Shown here: positions 27,497 to 37,897 of the stretch, piece by piece
How the letters are laid out: every line of letters begins with the position of its first letter
Position numbering within the stretch: position 1 is the stretch's first letter
Assembly: GCA_017983795.1 (NCBI GenBank)
Contig: JAGOAS010000014.1
Span: 44,524-108,523 of the forward strand
Direction of reading: 5' to 3'
Origin: Piscinibacter sp.
GTDB lineage: Bacteria; Pseudomonadota; Gammaproteobacteria; Burkholderiales; Burkholderiaceae_C
DNA length: 64,000 bases
Notes under the pieces: model-generated
Databases searched by the model: none
What the model was told of the DNA's origin: nothing
Seen by the model: only the letters and a program-made list of their open reading frames with translations
Program-made: the position numbers and the translations under genes

Positions 27497-29044
27497 TCAA
27501 GCCATTCGGGCCGCCGTGCCCGTGTGGAACACCGCCACCGCCTGCACCAGCAGTTGCGACTGCTGCTTCAGGCTCTGCGCCGCCGCGGCACTTTCCTCGA
27601 CCAGCGCGGCATTCTGCTGGGTGGACTCGTCGATCTGCGCCACCGCCTGCCCGGCCTGACCGACCCCCAGGCTCTGCTCCGCGCTGGCGTCGCTGATATT
27701 CGCGACGATCTGCGCCACCTTCCCGTTGGCATCGACGATGCGGCTCATGGTCTGGCCGGCCCGGTCGACCAGGCCGGCGCCGTGCCGGATCTGCTCCACG
27801 CTGGCGCCGACCAGGGACTTGATCTCGCGCGCCGCCTGCGCGCTGCGCTGCGCCAGGCCGCGCACCTCCCCGGCGACCACGGCGAAGCCGCGTCCATGTT
27901 CGGCCGCGCGCGCCGCCTCCACCGCCGCGTTCAGGGCCAGCATGTTGGTCTGGAACGCGATGCCCTCGATCGTGCCCACGATCTGCGCGATGCGGTCGGA
28001 GCCCTGGTCGATGGCCCGCATGGTCTCCACGGCCTGTGCCATGACCGTGTGGCCTTCTCCGGCCACGTCGGCGGCCTGTTGCGTGAGCTGCCGCGCCTGG
28101 GCCGCATGCTCGGCATTGCTGCGCACCGTCGATCCGAGCTGATCCATGGTGGCCGCCGTCTGTTGCACCGCGCTGGCCTGCCGCTCGGTGCGGTCCGACA
28201 GGTCGAGGTTGCCCTGGGCGATCTGGGCGCTGGCGCTGGCCACCTCGTCCGCGTTGGCCTTGACGCCTTCGACGATCTCGAGCAGCTTGCCTCGCAAGCG
28301 CCCCATCGCCTCCAGCAGGCGCAGGTTCTCGGCATTGCCGATCGGATTCACCTCGACCGTCAGGTCGCCCTGCGCGAGCCGGTCCGCCACGCTCACCGCC
28401 TGGGCCAGTGGTCGCGCCAGGTGTCCCGACAGCCAGAAGGCCGACGCGAGGCTCAGGGCCACGGTCAGCAGCAGGATGGCGCCGATCGTCAACTGCGAGC
28501 GTTCGATGCTCGCGGCCGCATGCGACTCGACCGCCTGACCGCTGCGCTCGATCGAGTCGCTCAGCGCCGCGATGCGCTTCTCGAGGTCGCTGAAGGCGAT
28601 CTGCACGGCGGCGATCTCGCGCCGCGCCGCCTCGGCGTCCGTGCCGATCGCGCGCATCGCGCGCTGCGCCGCTTCGATATATCGCGCTACCGCGGGCTCC
28701 GCCTCGCGCAGCGCCGAGACGCTTTCGGCGCTCAGTGAAAGCTTCCCCAGCGTGGCCATCGCCCGCGAGAAGTTCTCGGCGTGCTCCTTGAGCTCGCGCT
28801 GCGCTTCCTCCACCTGGGCCGGCTTGCCCTCGAGCGTGCCGAACATGGCCCGCAGGACATCGCCACGGATGGCGTCATGCGCCATGTCGGCATCGCTGCT
28901 GGCGCGCGACGCCTGCCCGGCGCCGACGGACGCGGCGATCGAGTCCCCCAGCACGCGGCTCGCGTGGAATCCCACCCCTCCGACCAGCAGCGCCATCAGG
29001 GCGCCGAACAGGCCGTACATCAGGATCTGGCTGCGCAGCTTCAT
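27497..29044 (-). CDS. Methyl-accepting chemotaxis protein
   Basis: 515 residues, start at 29044 ([12 protein letters not shown]) behind an AAGGA site; a longer reading upstream lacks features. Transmembrane helix 1 spans about 8-28, a four-helix-bundle-like periplasmic domain 30-185, helix 2 about 186-206, HAMP about 208-260, and the signalling domain thereafter with its hairpin core [29 protein letters not shown]. There is no C-terminal NWETF-like pentapeptide for CheR/CheB binding. Proximity to the benzoate genes hints at taxis towards aromatic acids, but nothing in the ligand domain proves it. Confidence 0.92.
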   Translation of the reverse strand: MKLRSQILMYGLFGALMALLVGGVGFHASRVLGDSIAASVGAGQASRASSDADMAHDAIRGDVLRAMFGTLEGKPAQVEEAQRELKEHAENFSRAMATLGKLSLSAESVSALREAEPAVARYIEAAQRAMRAIGTDAEAARREIAAVQIAFSDLEKRIAALSDSIERSGQAVESHAAASIERSQLTIGAILLLTVALSLASAFWLSGHLARPLAQAVSVADRLAQGDLTVEVNPIGNAENLRLLEAMGRLRGKLLEIVEGVKANADEVASASAQIAQGNLDLSDRTERQASAVQQTAATMDQLGSTVRSNAEHAAQARQLTQQAADVAGEGHTVMAQAVETMRAIDQGSDRIAQIVGTIEGIAFQTNMLALNAAVEAARAAEHGRGFAVVAGEVRGLAQRSAQAAREIKSLVGASVEQIRHGAGLVDRAGQTMSRIVDANGKVAQIVANISDASAEQSLGVGQAGQAVAQIDESTQQNAALVEESAAAAQSLKQQSQLLVQAVAVFHTGTAARMA

Positions 29045-29260
29045 GATCGTTGTCCTTTGATCGGCGTCATGGACAGGTTTCGACTCATTGAGGCTGAACT
29101 CAAGCTCGGCGCGGCGGCTTGAGCTAGGGACAAACCCCCGGGGGTTCCAGGCCCGCGCGAAATCGTTCACGACCTGGCCGCGCCGAGCCCAGGCGCCGGA
29201 TCCTTGTAGGATGCCTGCCACCATTCATGGCTCGCCGCTGAACAGCGGCCTGGGAAGACC

Positions 29261-30028
29261 TTGAAGCTCGCCACCTGGAACGTCAACTCGCTGTCCGTTC
29301 GCCTGCCGCAGCTGCTTGCCTGGCTGGCCGAGCATCCGGTCGATGCCATCGTGCTGCAGGAGACCAAGCTCACCGACGACAAGTTTCCGCACGCCGAGAT
29401 CGAGGCCGCCGGCTACCGTGCGCAGTGGTTCGGCCAGCGCACCTACAACGGCGTGGCGCTGCTCAGCCGCGGCGAGAGCGTGGAGGTGGTGCGCAACATC
29501 CCCGGCTTCGACGACGAGCAGGCACGCGTGATCGCCGCCAGCACCGGCGGCCTGCGCGTGATCGGCGCCTATTTCCCCAACGGCCAGGCGCCCGACAGCG
29601 ACAAGTTCTCCTACAAGATGCGCTGGCTCGACGCGCTGCGCGCCTGGGTGGCGCAGGAGCTGGCCGCGCATCCGCAGCTGGTGCTGATGGGCGACTTCAA
29701 CATCGCGCCGGAAGACCGCGACGTCTACGACCCCGTCGCCTGGGCCGGGCAGATCCATTGCACGCCCGAGGAACGCGAGCATTTCCGCCGCCTCGTCGCG
29801 CTCGGCCTGCACGACGCCTTCCGCCTCTTCGAGCAGCCGCCCAAGAGCTGGAGCTGGTGGGACTACCGCAACCTCGCCTTCCGCAAGAACCAGGGCCTGC
29901 GCATCGACCACATCCTCGTCAGCGAGGCGCTGAAAGGCCGCGTCAGTGCCTGCAGCATCGACAAGGCGCCGCGCAAGAACGAGCGGCCCAGCGACCACGC
30001 GCCGGTGGTCGTCGAGCTGGCTGACTGA
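29261..30028 (+). CDS. xthA: Exodeoxyribonuclease III
   Basis: 255-residue Mg-dependent AP endonuclease/3'-5' exonuclease of base excision repair. The start is TTG at 29261, giving MKLATWNVNSLSVRL, which matches the family N-terminus exactly; no in-frame ATG lies nearby. Catalytic residues are Asn7, Glu34 (LQETKL), Asp and Asn in MGDFNIAPED, and the C-terminal Asp245-His246 (PSDHAPV). It is divergent from the chemoreceptor across a 216-base gap that contains an extended -10-like TGTAGGAT about 45 bases upstream. Confidence 0.94.
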   Translation: MKLATWNVNSLSVRLPQLLAWLAEHPVDAIVLQETKLTDDKFPHAEIEAAGYRAQWFGQRTYNGVALLSRGESVEVVRNIPGFDDEQARVIAASTGGLRVIGAYFPNGQAPDSDKFSYKMRWLDALRAWVAQELAAHPQLVLMGDFNIAPEDRDVYDPVAWAGQIHCTPEEREHFRRLVALGLHDAFRLFEQPPKSWSWWDYRNLAFRKNQGLRIDHILVSEALKGRVSACSIDKAPRKNERPSDHAPVVVELAD

Positions 30029-31534
<1,506 letters not shown>

Positions 31535-31538
31535 GGAA

Positions 31539-32642
31539 TCAAGGCAGCGGAATCAGGATCTTGAACAGCGTCCTGCCCGGTTCGCTCTCGCATTCGATCG
31601 TGCCCTGGTGTTGCTGCACGAAGGTCTGCGCGAGCGTGAGCCCGAGCCCCGAACCACCGTCGCGCCCCGAGACCAGCGGGTAGAAGATGTGCTCGCGGAT
31701 GGACTCGGGCACGCCCGGGCCGTTGTCCTGGATATGCAATTCCAGTGCCAGACGATAGCGCTGCTTGCCCAGCGTCACCTGACGCGCGATGCGCGTGCGC
31801 AGCGTGATCAGCGCGTCGCCGGCGGCGATGCTCGGCTGCAGCGCCTGCGCGGCGTTGTGCGCGATGTTCAGCACCGCCTGGATGAGCTGCTCGCGGTCGC
31901 CGCGGAAGTCGGGAATCGAGACGTCGTAGTCGCGCGCGACCTTCAGGCCCTTGGGGAACTCGGCCATGATCAGCGAGCGCACCCGCTCGCAGACCTCGTG
32001 GATATTGACGTCGCTGACGACGTGCGGCTTGCGGTGCGGCGCGAGCAGGCGATCGACCAGCGCCTGCAGGCGGTCGGCCTCGTTGATGATGACCTGCGTG
32101 TACTCGGTCAGTGCGCGGCTCTCGACTTCCATCTCGAGCAGCTGCGCCGCGCCGCGGATGCCGCCCAGCGGGTTCTTGATCTCGTGGGCGAGGTTGCGGA
32201 TCAGCTCCTTGTTCGCCTTGGCCTGCTCGAGCGCGCGCTCCTCGCGGTCCTGGCGCGTCTGCTGCTCGATCTCCACCAGCTCGAGCAGCACGTGCGGCGT
32301 GCCGTCCATCTGCGTGACGATGGCGTGCACCGGCAGCGCGTCGCCGCCGCCCGGCCCGGGGCGGCGCAGCAGCGTCTCCATGCGGCTGGTCGAGAACTCG
32401 TTGCGCGCCACCGCCGCGACGGTTTCCTTGAGCGTGCCGGCGTCGACAAACCAGTCGAACAGCGCGCCGCGCTGCACGCTGCGCCGCGACAGGCCGAGCA
32501 CGTCCTCGAACGAGGCGTTGGCGAATATGCAGCGCCCCTCGGGCGAGACCACCGCCACCAGGGTGGCGAGGTGGTCGAAGGCGGCGTAGGCGGCGTCGGC
32601 CGCGGCCGCATCGGGCGCCGGCGGCGACGCGCTCTTCCTCAC
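31539..32642 (-). CDS. ntrB: Nitrogen regulation sensor kinase NtrB
   Basis: 367-residue cytoplasmic histidine kinase. An N-terminal PAS domain (about 20-130) is followed by the H-box NLAHEIKNPLGGIRGAAQLL with phospho-His153, and the ATPase domain with N-box NIAHNAAQAL, DNGPGVP and GGSGLGLTLAQ. The start is a GTG at 32642 overlapping the stop of the DUF4124 gene (GTGA), so the two are translationally coupled. It phosphorylates or dephosphorylates NtrC depending on PII status. Confidence 0.94.
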   Translation of the reverse strand: MRKSASPPAPDAAAADAAYAAFDHLATLVAVVSPEGRCIFANASFEDVLGLSRRSVQRGALFDWFVDAGTLKETVAAVARNEFSTSRMETLLRRPGPGGGDALPVHAIVTQMDGTPHVLLELVEIEQQTRQDREERALEQAKANKELIRNLAHEIKNPLGGIRGAAQLLEMEVESRALTEYTQVIINEADRLQALVDRLLAPHRKPHVVSDVNIHEVCERVRSLIMAEFPKGLKVARDYDVSIPDFRGDREQLIQAVLNIAHNAAQALQPSIAAGDALITLRTRIARQVTLGKQRYRLALELHIQDNGPGVPESIREHIFYPLVSGRDGGSGLGLTLAQTFVQQHQGTIECESEPGRTLFKILIPLP

Positions 32643-33151
32643 GAGGGCGGCAGCTTGCCGATCTCGCGCTTGATCGCAGCGATGTCGCTCTCCTTGCGCG
32701 CGATCGCGGCCTTCATTTCGGCCACGCGGTCCTGGTACTTCTGGTAGTTGCGCTCGTCGCCGCGGCGCTCGGGCTCGCCGTTGTTGTAGTCCTTCTGCAG
32801 CTGCGCGAGCTTGTCCTCTTCCTTCTTCAGCTCGGACTCGAGGATGCGGCGTGCGTCGCCGTCGCGGGCGCGCTGCTGCGAAGGATCGACCTTGGAGTCG
32901 GCCGGGCGCGGCGCCTCGGGCACGGCCGTGCCGCTGCGCGGCCGCGGTTGCTGCCCCTGGATCACCGTGATGGGTGCGCCTTCGATGGTCTTGCAGCCCT
33001 TGGCTTCCGCCTCCTTGGCGGAGATGTCGGCGCTGCTGGTGTAGACGTTGCCCGGGCAGCGGTAGACGGTGGCGCCCTGGGCGAGCGCGGCCGCGGGCCA
33101 GGCCAGCGTCGCGCCGAGCAGCAGTGCCAGGGTGGGATGGAAGCGGTGCAT
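32639..33151 (-). CDS. Exported DUF4124-type protein with coiled coil
   Basis: 170 residues: signal peptide ending AAALA-QG, then a short domain with two cysteines (TVYRCPGNVYTSS and AKGCKTIEG) typical of DUF4124, then a long charged region (about 85-165) rich in Lys/Glu with heptad character. Function unknown. It lies between glnA and ntrB and overlaps ntrB by four bases, so nitrogen control genes are translated from a message that begins with this periplasmic protein. The same arrangement is, as I recall, widespread in Burkholderiales. Confidence 0.75.
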   Translation of the reverse strand: MHRFHPTLALLLGATLAWPAAALAQGATVYRCPGNVYTSSADISAKEAEAKGCKTIEGAPITVIQGQQPRPRSGTAVPEAPRPADSKVDPSQQRARDGDARRILESELKKEEDKLAQLQKDYNNGEPERRGDERNYQKYQDRVAEMKAAIARKESDIAAIKREIGKLPPS

Positions 33152-33259
33152 GCGGAAGGTCTCCTTGCCTGCCCAACGCGTGGTCGGCTCCGGCCGACGA
33201 CAGGCTATGCGCCCATTGTCGCCCAGCGTCGGTGCATGGCGGCACGCCCGAAGTTCCAG

Positions 33260-33287
33260 AAAAAAGGGACGGCCGCGGCCGTCCCTT
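33260..33287 (-). terminator. Rho-independent terminator of glnA
   Basis: A near-perfect hairpin built on the palindrome GGGACGGCCGCGGCCGTCCC (33266-33285), extended by one more A-T pair on each side. On the minus strand it is followed by six T residues (33265-33260). It begins 24 bases after the glnA stop and is the clearest intrinsic terminator in the window, separating glnA from the DUF4124-ntrB-ntrC unit. Confidence 0.88.
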
Positions 33288-33310
33288 CGTCCCTGCGTGA
33301 AAAGCTCACA

Positions 33311-34726
33311 TCACAGCGAGTAGTACATGTCGAACTCGACCGGGTGGGTCGTCATGCGGAAGCGCTGCACTTCCTGCATCTTCAGCTCGATGTAGGCGTC
33401 GAGGTAGGTGTCGGTGAATACGCCGCCCTTGGTCAGGAAGGCGCGGTCCTTGTCCAGGTACTCGAGCGCCTGGTCCAGGCTGTGGCAGACGGTCGGGATC
33501 TTCGCGTCCTCTTCCGGCGGCAGGTGGTACAGGTCCTTCGTGGCGGCTTCGCCCGGGTGGATCTTGTTCTCCACGCCGTCCAGGCCGGCCATCAGCAGCG
33601 CGCTGAAGGCCAGGTAGGGGTTGGCGGTGGGATCCGGGAAGCGCGCCTCGATGCGGCGGCCCTTCGGGTTGGCCACGTAGGGGATGCGGATCGAGGCCGA
33701 GCGGTTCTTCGCCGAGTAGGCCAGCTTGACCGGCGCCTCGAAGCCGGGCACCAGGCGCTTGTAGCTGTTGGTGCCGGGGTTGGTGATCGCGTTGAGCGCA
33801 CGGGCGTGCTTGATGATGCCGCCGATATAGAACAGCGCGAATTCGGAGAGCCCGGCGTAGCCGTCGCCGGCGAACAGGTTCTTGCCGTCCTTCCACACCG
33901 ACTGGTGCACGTGCATGCCGCTGCCGTTGTCGCCGACGATGGGCTTGGGCATGAAGGTGGCCGTCTTGCCGTAGGCGGCCGCGACGTTCTGGATCACGTA
34001 CTTCTGCAACTGCAGCCAGTCGGCGCGCTGCACCAGCGTGCTGAACTTGGTGCCAATCTCCATCTGGCCGGCGTTGGCCACCTCGTGGTGGTGCACTTCC
34101 ACCGGGATGCCCAGCGATTCGAGAATCAGGCACATCTCCGAGCGCAGATCCTGGCCGCTGTCGACCGGCGGCACCGGGAAGTAGCCGCCCTTGACGGTCG
34201 GACGGTAGCCGCTGTTGCCGTGCTCGTAGTCGCGGCCGGTATTCCAGGCGCCTTCCTCGGACTCGATCTTCACGAAGCAGCCGGACATGTCGACGTTCCA
34301 GCGCACGTTGTCGAAGATGAAGAACTCGGGCTCGGGGCCGAAGAATGCGGCGTCGCCCAGGCCGGAGGACTTCATGTAGGCCTCGGCGCGCTTGGCCAGC
34401 GAGCGCGGGTCACGCTCGTAGGGCTTGCCGTCGCTGGGCTCGAGCACGTCGCAGCTCAGGATCAGCGTCGGCTCTTCGAAGAAGGGGTCGATATTGGCGG
34501 TGTTCGGATCCGGCATCAGCAGCATGTCGGAAGCCTCGATGCCCTTCCAGCCGGCGATCGAGGAACCGTCGAAGGCGTGACCGGAGGCGAACTTGTCTTC
34601 GTCGAAATGGGAGACAGGCACGGAAACGTGGTGCTCCTTGCCGCGGGTGTCGGTGAAGCGGAAGTCGACGAACTTGACTTCGTTCTCCTTCACCATCTTC
34701 ATCACGTCGGCAACGGTCTTGGCCAT
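33311..34726 (-). CDS. glnA: Glutamine synthetase type I
   Basis: 471 residues, the standard GSI-beta length, starting [19 protein letters not shown] behind CCAGGAGA. Active-site motifs include [12 protein letters not shown], the ATP-site region [16 protein letters not shown] and NRSASIRIP. Tyr400 in [10 protein letters not shown] is the expected adenylylation site. It makes glutamine from glutamate, ammonia and ATP. Upstream are a sigma-54 promoter and two NtrC-type sites; downstream a strong terminator, so it is mainly monocistronic and nitrogen-regulated. Confidence 0.96.
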   Translation of the reverse strand: MAKTVADVMKMVKENEVKFVDFRFTDTRGKEHHVSVPVSHFDEDKFASGHAFDGSSIAGWKGIEASDMLLMPDPNTANIDPFFEEPTLILSCDVLEPSDGKPYERDPRSLAKRAEAYMKSSGLGDAAFFGPEPEFFIFDNVRWNVDMSGCFVKIESEEGAWNTGRDYEHGNSGYRPTVKGGYFPVPPVDSGQDLRSEMCLILESLGIPVEVHHHEVANAGQMEIGTKFSTLVQRADWLQLQKYVIQNVAAAYGKTATFMPKPIVGDNGSGMHVHQSVWKDGKNLFAGDGYAGLSEFALFYIGGIIKHARALNAITNPGTNSYKRLVPGFEAPVKLAYSAKNRSASIRIPYVANPKGRRIEARFPDPTANPYLAFSALLMAGLDGVENKIHPGEAATKDLYHLPPEEDAKIPTVCHSLDQALEYLDKDRAFLTKGGVFTDTYLDAYIELKMQEVQRFRMTTHPVEFDMYYSL

Positions 34727-34792
34727 CAAAAATCTCCTGGCAGGCTTGGGGTAATCAGAGGTGGGTGGGGTCGAAAAATCGCACAGGAATGT

Positions 34793-34808
34793 AGCAGAAG
34801 GCATGCCA
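34793..34808 (-). promoter_or_regulatory. Sigma-54 promoter of glnA
   Basis: Read on the minus strand, TGGCATGCCTTCTGCT matches the -24/-12 consensus TGGCACG-N4-TTGCW with the invariant GG and GC at exact spacing. The expected start point is near 34783, about 57 bases before the glnA start codon. Its position downstream of two NtrC-like sites makes this a textbook NtrC-activated promoter. Confidence 0.75.
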
Positions 34809-34870
34809 GCGTCCGGGCCTTGACCGCGGCCAAGCGGATCAGCGCTGCGAAGGCGATCGACCGCCCCCGA

Positions 34871-34908
34871 GCACCATCCTGGGGCATTCTCGATACCCAG
34901 AATGGTGC
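34871..34908 (-). promoter_or_regulatory. Two NtrC-type enhancer sites upstream of glnA
   Basis: GCACCATCCTGGGGC (34871-34885) and TACCCAGAATGGTGC (34894-34908) each resemble the NtrC consensus GCACC-N5-GGTGC. Their centres are 23 bases apart, about two helical turns, as expected for cooperative NtrC binding. They lie roughly 95 and 118 bases upstream of the predicted sigma-54 start point. The pair also forms one larger inverted repeat (arms GCACCATCCTGGG and CCCAGAATGGTGC) just after the stop of the upstream gene, so it might additionally act as a hairpin for that message. Confidence 0.65.
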
Positions 34909-34922
34909 GTCGTTTCAGGCCG

Positions 34923-35744
34923 CTAGCGCACCAACTCGGGGCCCAGTTCGGCGCCGTGGCGCCGCAGGCCGGCGAGCAGCTCGGCGTAGGCCGCATCGAG
35001 CGCGGCCGCCTCGCCCTTCACGCCGAGCTCGATGTGCCGGCCCCACTCGGGGTGGTCGACGCTGGGCAGGCTGAATACCTTGATGCCGGCAAAGCGCGCC
35101 TCGATGTCTTCCATCAGCGGCGTCAGCGTGGCCTCCATGGAGCCGTACACAATGACCGACTTCTCGCGCACGGCGACGGCCCGATGCGCCGCGGCGCAGT
35201 GGCCATCGAGCACCCATTCGATCATCGGCCAGGCCATCACCGGGAAGCCGGGCACGAAGAAGACGCCGCCCGCGCCGTCGCCCGGGTGCAGGCTGAAGCC
35301 CGCGATCTTGTTGTAGGGGTTGGGGATGAGGCGTGCGCCCTCGGGGAACACGCCCATGTTGAGGCGGTGCACGTTGTCGGCCCGGTCGGGCTCGTAGGGC
35401 GTGCCCTGCTCGCGCGCCACGTCGCGCATGCGCTCGCGGATCAGCTCGGCCGCCTGCGGGTGCAGCGCCAGCGGCACGCCGAGCGCGCGCGCCGCGCACT
35501 GCCGGGTGTGATCGTCGGGCGTGGCGCCGATGCCGCCGCAGGAAAACACCACGTCGCCGCGGCGCGCGGCTTCGAAGGCATCGCGCAGATCGGCGGTGAT
35601 GCGCTCGGGGTCGTCGCCCACGTAGCGCGCCCAGGCGAGCGAGAGCCCGCGCGCGGCCAGCAGTTCGATGGCCTTGGGCAGGTGCTTGTCGGCGCGCTTC
35701 CCGGAGAGGATCTCGTCGCCGATGATGATCAGGCCGAAGTTCAT
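34923..35744 (-). CDS. Molybdopterin-binding domain protein (CinA/MoaB-like, YdfO type)
   Basis: 273 residues starting [21 protein letters not shown], the N-terminal motif of CinA/MoaB-fold proteins. [16 protein letters not shown] is the ligand-binding loop and [27 protein letters not shown] follow. The C-terminal CinA deamidase domain is missing, so this is the short stand-alone form common in betaproteobacteria. It may bind a pterin or nucleotide; substrate unknown. The start overlaps the stop of the upstream EI24 gene (ATGA). Confidence 0.8.
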   Translation of the reverse strand: MNFGLIIIGDEILSGKRADKHLPKAIELLAARGLSLAWARYVGDDPERITADLRDAFEAARRGDVVFSCGGIGATPDDHTRQCAARALGVPLALHPQAAELIRERMRDVAREQGTPYEPDRADNVHRLNMGVFPEGARLIPNPYNKIAGFSLHPGDGAGGVFFVPGFPVMAWPMIEWVLDGHCAAAHRAVAVREKSVIVYGSMEATLTPLMEDIEARFAGIKVFSLPSVDHPEWGRHIELGVKGEAAALDAAYAELLAGLRRHGAELGPELVR

Positions 35745-36604
35745 GGCGCAGGCAGCACCTCGATGGGCGGGAACGGCGGCGGCTCCAGCGGCGGCGGCGC
35801 GGGCGGCTCGCGCTCCAGGCGCAGCGCCGCCAGCGCGGCCAGCGCGAAGTGCGAGAACCACAGCGCGGCGAAGGCGAATACCAGCGTATAGATCCAGATC
35901 GCCGCCGGTACCAGCACCGGCGCCAGCGCCGCGAACATGCCGCCCGAGACCCACACCAGCCCCGGCGCCGCGCCCAGCAGGCCGGCGAGCACGCCCATGG
36001 CCAGCAGCGGCATGCGGTGGCGGCGGATCAGCTCGCGCCGCTCCTCGCGGCTGGCATGCTCGGCGAGCACGTCGTAGCTGAGCACGCGGTAGGTGAGCCA
36101 GCCCCAGATCAGCGGCGGCAGCACCAGCACCAGCGGCGGCACCAGCCACAGCGGGATCGAGGCCAGCATCGCCAGCAGGGCCACCAGCGTGGCTAGCAGC
36201 GAGCCGAATGCTCCGCGCCACCACGAGCCGCCATGGCGGCGCTCGAGATCGGGAAAGCGCCGCTGCGCGACCAGGTGCAGGATCGACGGCGTCATCAGCA
36301 CCGACACTGCCAGCAGCGCCACCACCACGATCACCGGCGTGGCGAGGAAGACGATGATCAAGGGCGCCAGCGCCGACTTGAGGCCACCCAGGCCGAAGCG
36401 CTCCAGCCAGGTGAAGAAGGTGGTGACGAGCGACCAGCCCTGCAGCGTGGCGTTGACCGCGTCGACGGCACGGTCCCAGAACAGGTAGCCCAGGCCCAGC
36501 GAGAGCGCCACCATCAGCACCAGCGGCAGCACCGACAGCGCGATGACGCGCGGGTGCAGGCAATACGCCGCGGCGCGCCAGAAGGCGTCCAACATCAACT
36601 TCAT
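35741..36604 (-). CDS. EI24-domain integral membrane protein
   Basis: 287 residues with about six hydrophobic segments, including VIALSVLPLVLMVALSLGLGYLFW near the N-terminus and PLWLVPPLVLVLPPLIWGWLTYRVLSYDVLAEHAS, a stretch characteristic of the EI24/CysZ-like family. The C-terminus is a Pro-rich cytoplasmic tail (PPAPPPLEPPPFPP). CysZ members transport sulfate, but this subgroup has no established role. It is translationally coupled to the CinA-like gene. Confidence 0.8.
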   Translation of the reverse strand: MKLMLDAFWRAAAYCLHPRVIALSVLPLVLMVALSLGLGYLFWDRAVDAVNATLQGWSLVTTFFTWLERFGLGGLKSALAPLIIVFLATPVIVVVALLAVSVLMTPSILHLVAQRRFPDLERRHGGSWWRGAFGSLLATLVALLAMLASIPLWLVPPLVLVLPPLIWGWLTYRVLSYDVLAEHASREERRELIRRHRMPLLAMGVLAGLLGAAPGLVWVSGGMFAALAPVLVPAAIWIYTLVFAFAALWFSHFALAALAALRLEREPPAPPPLEPPPFPPIEVLPAP

Positions 36605-36622
36605 GCGCCGCGCCCGCCTTCC

Positions 36623-37861
36623 TCAGCGCAGGTTGCCGGTGTGCCCCAGCGAGTAGCGCCCCGGCTGCGGCCACACCGTCAGGCCGTGCGGCTCGGCGCC
36701 GACCTTGACCTGCTTGACTTCGCCGCTGGCGGTGTCGAAGCGGTAGACCACGTCGTCGAAGCGCGCTGCCAGCCAGAGGTACTTGCCGTCGGCGCTGACG
36801 TTGCCCATGTCGGGGCTGCCGCCGCCGGGCACGGCCCAGCGCGCCACCACCTTCTCGGTGGCGAAGTCGATCACCGTCACGCCGCCGTCGCCCAGGCGCT
36901 GGCCGTGGATCTTGTGCGAGCCACGGTTGGCCACATAGAGCTGTTTGCCGTCGCGGCTCGGGTACAGGCCGTGCGCGCCCAGGCCGGTCTGGATGAAGCC
37001 GACCTCCTTGAAGGCTTCGCCGTCGATGACGTGCACGCCGTCGGCATGCATGTCGGCGACGTAGAAGCGCTTGCCGTCCGGCGAGATGCGGATGTCCTGC
37101 GGCATGCCCTTCTTCACGGTGCACACCTCGCTCTCGCCCGGCTCCCACACCTGGCCGGCCTGCACGCGCGGCGCGCCGGGCTTCTCCTTGATGCGCGTGG
37201 CGGGCATCTGCAGTTGCAGGTAGCCCAGCACCTTGCGCTGCTCGAGGTCGATCTTCACCACCGAGCCGGTGAACTCGCAGGTGAAGATGGCGAAGCGGCC
37301 GTCGATGGAGAAGTCGGCGTGGTTGACGCCCGGGCAGCCCGGCACGTCGATGGAGTACTGCATCGCCATCGTCTTCGGGTCGCGGAAGTCGAGCCGCTTG
37401 CGCGCCTCGGCGACGACGATGGCCGACTTGCCATCCGGCGTGGCGTACATGTTGTACGGGTCGTCGACCAGCACCGGCTTGCCCGGCTTGCCGGTCTTGG
37501 GGTCGATCGGTGTCAGGCTGCCGTCGGTGCGGCCCTCGGCATTGTTGGTGACCCACAGCGTGCGCAGATCCCACGAGGGCACGATGTGCTGCGGCCCGAT
37601 GCCGACCTTGAAGCGGTCGACCACCTTCATCGCCTGCGGGTCGACCACCCAGACGTCGCCGCTGCGCAGGTTGGGCACGTAGACGCGCTCGAGGTCGCCC
37701 TGCACGGCCGGGCTGAACTTGCCGGCGGCGGTCTCGGCGTAGACGTTCTTCGCCGCGGCTGCGGCTGCGGAGGCAGCCGGCGCGGCGCTCTGTGCCTGCG
37801 CGCCGGCCACCAGACCGAGTGCGGCCAGGGTGAGGAGCACGGTATTTCGCTTCTTGTTCAT
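36623..37861 (-). CDS. Exported YVTN-type beta-propeller protein
   Basis: 412 residues with a signal peptide ([24 protein letters not shown] is the leader region, cleaved after AQA) and an Ala-rich stretch. The rest is a seven-bladed propeller of YncE type, shown by repeats such as RVYVPNLRSGDVWVVDPQ, RTLWVTNNAEG, KRFYVADMHADGVHVIDG and KQLYVANRGSHKI. Such proteins bind or scaffold partners in the periplasm; some accompany PQQ or haem enzymes. It is 36 bases downstream of an exported creatininase-family protein, suggesting a shared process. Function is not known. Confidence 0.8.
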   Translation of the reverse strand: MNKKRNTVLLTLAALGLVAGAQAQSAAPAASAAAAAAKNVYAETAAGKFSPAVQGDLERVYVPNLRSGDVWVVDPQAMKVVDRFKVGIGPQHIVPSWDLRTLWVTNNAEGRTDGSLTPIDPKTGKPGKPVLVDDPYNMYATPDGKSAIVVAEARKRLDFRDPKTMAMQYSIDVPGCPGVNHADFSIDGRFAIFTCEFTGSVVKIDLEQRKVLGYLQLQMPATRIKEKPGAPRVQAGQVWEPGESEVCTVKKGMPQDIRISPDGKRFYVADMHADGVHVIDGEAFKEVGFIQTGLGAHGLYPSRDGKQLYVANRGSHKIHGQRLGDGGVTVIDFATEKVVARWAVPGGGSPDMGNVSADGKYLWLAARFDDVVYRFDTASGEVKQVKVGAEPHGLTVWPQPGRYSLGHTGNLR

Positions 37862-37897
37862 GTCGCTTCGTTCGCAGGAAAGATCCGGACGGGATTG

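Noticed and set aside
29045-29080. Sigma-28 (flagellar) promoter before the chemoreceptor: TCGAAA ... GCCGATCA
   Set aside because: The GCCGATCA box is so close to the ribosome site that the transcript would start within or after it; spacing to the -35-like part is also short.
33183-33198. Hairpin GTCGGC-TCCG-GCCGAC as a second terminator near glnA
   Set aside because: It has no T-run on either strand and lies in the leader of the DUF4124 gene; the strong hairpin at 33260-33287 already explains termination.
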